A stretch of DNA of 56,921 nucleotides from CAZRAL01 sp964598005 (lineage in GTDB: Bacteria; Pseudomonadota; Gammaproteobacteria; Burkholderiales; Usitatibacteraceae). Each line of letters starts with the position of its first letter. The first letter of the stretch is position 1. This document shows positions 55,047 to 56,921 of the stretch, one piece after another. The stretch lies in contig CAZRAL010000012.1 in NCBI GenBank assembly GCA_964598005.1, positions 1 through 56,921 of the forward strand. The letters are read 5' to 3'. The notes beneath the pieces were generated by a model. The model had not been told where the DNA came from. It did no database searches and saw nothing but the letters and a program-made list of their open reading frames with translations. Position numbers and translations under genes: made by a program.

Positions 55047-55616
55047 ATGCGCGGTTTCTTTTTTATATTTTTCATCGCTTCTTGTGCAGCGCAGGCGCAA
55101 CAACCGCCTGCGCAACTCAAACGGCTGCTACAAAACGCACACGAGCAGGTTGGCAAAACCCTTTATTACGACAGTGAGTACCGTCGCATCGCATTTCCGG
55201 GCGGCGATATTCCCATCGAGCGCGGAGTGTGCACCGATGTATTGATTCGCGCCTATCGCAGCATCGAGATCGATTTGCAAAAATTAGTGCATCAGGACAT
55301 GCAGCGCGCCTTTGCCGCTTATCCGAAAACGTGGAAACTTTCAAAACCCGATACCAATATCGACCACCGGCGGGTGCCGAATCTGGCCGTTTTTTTCAGC
55401 CGTCATGGCCAAGCGTTGCCCGTAACCATGAATGCCAGGGATTATCAACCGGGGGATATTGTGACCTGGCGGCTCTCTACGGGTGTACCGCACATTGGCC
55501 TGGTCAGTGATCGCCAAGAAAACGACATGCCGCTTGTCGTTCATAACATCGGCGCGGGTGCGCAAATAGAGAATGTTTTGTTTTCGTATGAAATTACCGG
55601 ACATTACCGCTATTAA
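55047..55616 (+). CDS. DUF1287 domain exported protein
   Basis: A 189-residue exported protein. A short hydrophobic start (MRGFFFIFFIASC) may be a lipoprotein signal with Cys13 or simply a signal peptide. The DUF1287 domain covers most of the rest, with YYDSEYRRIAFPGGDIPIERG, VCTDVLIRAYRSI, DTNIDHRRVPNL, YQPGDIVTW and HIGLVSDR. The conserved Cys-Thr-Asp and His residues suggest an NlpC/P60-like hydrolase site, but no activity is known to me. It is convergent with the putative peptide locus, and a hairpin lies between them. Confidence 0.87.
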   Translation: MRGFFFIFFIASCAAQAQQPPAQLKRLLQNAHEQVGKTLYYDSEYRRIAFPGGDIPIERGVCTDVLIRAYRSIEIDLQKLVHQDMQRAFAAYPKTWKLSKPDTNIDHRRVPNLAVFFSRHGQALPVTMNARDYQPGDIVTWRLSTGVPHIGLVSDRQENDMPLVVHNIGAGAQIENVLFSYEITGHYRY

Positions 55617-55650
55617 ACTGCAAAGGCCAAATTAGAAATACTGGACTGAC

Positions 55651-55691
55651 GAGGTAGACACCGCATTTATTTTATCTGCGATGGCTACCTC
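55651..55691. terminator. Hairpin between convergent DUF1287 and precursor genes
   Basis: Arms gaggtag (55651-55657) and ctacctc (55685-55691) enclose a second pairing, cgca with tgcg, around an AT-rich loop. No T run follows on either side. It may end transcription of the small precursor gene on the minus strand, 23 bases after its stop, or of the DUF1287 gene. Confidence 0.4.
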
Positions 55692-55713
55692 AAACTGGCT
55701 GTGTATTAAGCAC

Positions 55714-55875
55714 TTAGTCCCAACATAACTTATCCATATCACATCCACCACCCGTATCGGTCTGCGTATCAATTTGCGTACCGCAATCAGCAAAACGGGC
55801 TCCACCACCAGATACTTTTTGAATCTCATCGTACGTTAGGACGTTGCCGACATTTCTTGCGAGCACTCGTTTCAT
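55714..55875 (-). CDS. Putative double-glycine RiPP precursor (graspetide-like)
   Basis: A 53-codon gene below usual length cut-offs. AGGAG (55882-55886) lies six bases ahead of ATG 55875, and a separate promoter is visible. The first 24 residues resemble a double-Gly leader, ending LTYDEIQKVSGG (13-24); cleavage after Gly24 would leave a 29-residue core. The core has four Thr (33, 37, 39, 41), six Asp (30, 36, 40, 46, 48, 53), three Cys (31, 45, 51) and a Gly run (42-44), ending KLCWD. Alternating Thr and Asp (TQIDTQTDT) suits ester cross-links made by an ATP-grasp ligase, and such a gene lies directly upstream. Known microviridin motifs (PFFARFL, TxKxPSD) are absent, so if real it is a divergent or new class. 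Confidence 0.72.
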   Translation of the reverse strand: MKRVLARNVGNVLTYDEIQKVSGGGARFADCGTQIDTQTDTGGGCDMDKLCWD

Positions 55876-55919
55876 ATAGAACTCCTATCGATTTGTTTAA
55901 TGTTAATGCTGCGGAAGTT

Positions 55920-55948
55920 AATATACATTAATAATAATTAGCCTTCAA
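55920..55948 (-). promoter_or_regulatory. Probable sigma70 promoter of the precursor gene
   Basis: On the minus strand, TTGAAG (55943-55948) and TATATT (55920-55925) are separated by exactly 17 bases, and the start would be near 55913. This lies in the 80-base gap between the ATP-grasp gene and the precursor, so the precursor can be made in excess of its enzyme. Confidence 0.5.
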
Positions 55949-55955
55949 CAACATG

Positions 55956-56921
55956 TCAGGTTGTCGATTCAACCGAAACAAAGGGAGTTTGTTCTATATG
56001 TCTTAATCGCTCATCATGACACCAATTACGAGCCCTATCTGATTGAATGAAATCCATAAATGTCAACGGTTTTCGTCGATACGTTTTTTTATAGTCAAAA
56101 AATTTATCCTGTGAAAAAATAAATTGGGTAAAAGCATCAAGCATGTGTAATTCAGGTAAATCTTGTTCAATGAATAGCCATTGTCCCATCTCGTTAACTT
56201 CTAGGAATACAAGTTTGCCGCAAGGAGTTCTTATAAAATCAAAACAACCAAAAACAATCTTCAGCCTGTCCATTAATTGAAAGCAGTTCTGAATTTCTTG
56301 ATCGGTTAATGGCATTTCTGGAACACGGAATTTCCTCTGTTTATTTGCTCGCCAATCCGTATGCTCGTCGCCAATGACCGAGGCTTGGAATACTGTTTTA
56401 CCCATGATCGTAATGCGTAGTTCTTCTGCTTTTTCAACGTAATGTTGATATATTCCTGGCGCAGCTAACAGCGCATGTTCATCCTGAATATCTTGAAAAG
56501 TAATCTGGGTTGCTAATGCGGGTACGTACTGCTCCTTGCTAATGCGCCAAGTTTGCGGCGTATGCGCTTTATAGATAACACGTTCTTCCGAAGATTCTAC
56601 AAATGATCTTATCGCTACTGGGTCATTGGAAAAAAGTGTACAAGGAATTGGAATTCCCAAATCTCGTGCAATTGATAATTGAGCAGGCTTTAGGTCTGCG
56701 ATTGCTTTACTGCTTCTAGGATTAATTTCGAATGCTCCATCTATAAGTCCTTGAGCAAAAATTGATCGGACATACGATTCTGACTCTCTTTGAGCAAAGG
56801 ATCGATCTTCCATGTGTACGAAATCTGCAATTGTAGGTTGCCCAATTCTGCGATGCCATACGACGTTTGGACGGGCTCAGAAATTCGGACACGATAAATT
56901 GGTGGGTTGAAGGATAAATCA
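55956..56921 (-). CDS. ATP-grasp peptide ligase, RimK/MvdD-like (partial, frameshifted)
   Basis: The complete 3' part encodes an ATP-grasp enzyme: KPAQLSIARDLGIPIP, then VIYKAHTPQTW (nucleotide Lys), FGCFDFIRTPCG and the Mg2+ ligands in VFLEVNEMGQWLFIEQDLPE, as in graspetide ligases that form ester or amide cross-links in peptides. An ATG at 56813 gives 285 residues, but the same frame upstream reads VVWHRRIGQPTIADFVH, the usual end of the N-terminal domain. Seven codons earlier there is a TGA (56877-56879). The adjacent frame looks coding (LSFNPPIYRVRISEP) and joins it as ISEPRPNVVWHRR if one C is added to the CCC at 56873-56875. The gene then runs off the window. It is AT-richer than the lipB-lipA region. 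Confidence 0.75.

Noticed and set aside
55632..55829. A 65-codon minus-strand frame beginning MRFKKYLVVEPV
   Set aside because: It overlaps the 53-codon precursor gene in another frame, has no ribosome site, and lacks the leader-like features seen in the precursor frame.
55714..55875. Alternative reading of the small gene as an ordinary class II bacteriocin with only a double-glycine leader
   Set aside because: Not excluded, but the adjacent ATP-grasp ligase and the Thr/Asp-rich core make a modified peptide the better explanation.

Overview
The window looks like a chromosome segment of a betaproteobacterium, most like the Nitrosomonadales or related groups. The reasons are the mreBCD-mrdA-rodA-rlpA-dacA-dat-ybeD-lipB-lipA order with divergent gatCAB, the DUF4124 protein, the IPTL-CTERM surface protein, and the mixture of housekeeping and exported proteins. 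This placement is inference from gene content and order; no search was run and no genus is claimed.

Layout. 1-6.9 kb: an orphan DUF1902 (HicB-like) gene, a K+ channel with an RCK domain, a small 'translational machinery' protein, a three-gene HlyD/FtsX/LolD-type ABC export operon on the minus strand, and a DUF4010/MgtC-like membrane protein preceded by a very good FNR-type promoter. 7.0-10.95 kb: a foldback (MITE-like) element, then a tightly overlapping operon (saccharopine-dehydrogenase-like, DUF2269, SRPBCC, SelO AMPylase). 11-14.5 kb: two secreted proteins on the minus strand, a cyclophilin fused to two WWN/GWG repeats and a large beta-propeller protein. 14.8-19.1 kb: eight perfect TTAACCC heptamers, then UspA, a beta-CASP RNase-like metallohydrolase, an archaeal-type nucleoside (mono)phosphate phosphorylase and a PRPP-synthase homologue in one operon, consistent with RNA/NMP salvage. 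19.2-23.3 kb: a VOC gene broken by a perfect 58-bp tandem duplication, a second copy of the foldback element, dusA, creD and a TPR protein. 23.4-30.2 kb: bioA, dacB and a 1248-residue YVTN-repeat IPTL-CTERM protein ending at a clear terminator. 30.4-41.7 kb: SulP transporter, kefC-kefF, queG, an ABC-F protein, xth, pyrE and a DUF4124 protein. 40.3-54.4 kb: gatCAB diverging from the cell-shape, peptidoglycan and lipoate block.

54.4-56.9 kb: a conserved protein of unknown function, a DUF1287 protein, and then an AT-richer right end with the most interesting content: a RimK/MvdD-like ATP-grasp peptide ligase followed by a 53-codon gene below usual ORF cut-offs. The small gene encodes a peptide with a double-glycine leader (LTYDEIQKVSGG) and a Thr/Asp/Cys-rich core. 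Together they look like a ribosomally made, ester- or amide-crosslinked peptide (graspetide-like) locus that continues beyond the right edge. The ATP-grasp frame is interrupted near the edge by what looks like a one-base loss in a C run.

How the genes fit together: most of the window serves envelope biogenesis (MreBCD, PBP2, RodA, RlpA, two PBP-type carboxypeptidases, D-amino acid aminotransferase), cofactor supply (biotin, lipoate, queuosine), translation fidelity (GatCAB, DusA, QueG, ABC-F) and ion or redox homeostasis (K+ channel, KefFC, SulP, SelO). Exported beta-propeller and repeat proteins and several small repeats are interspersed.
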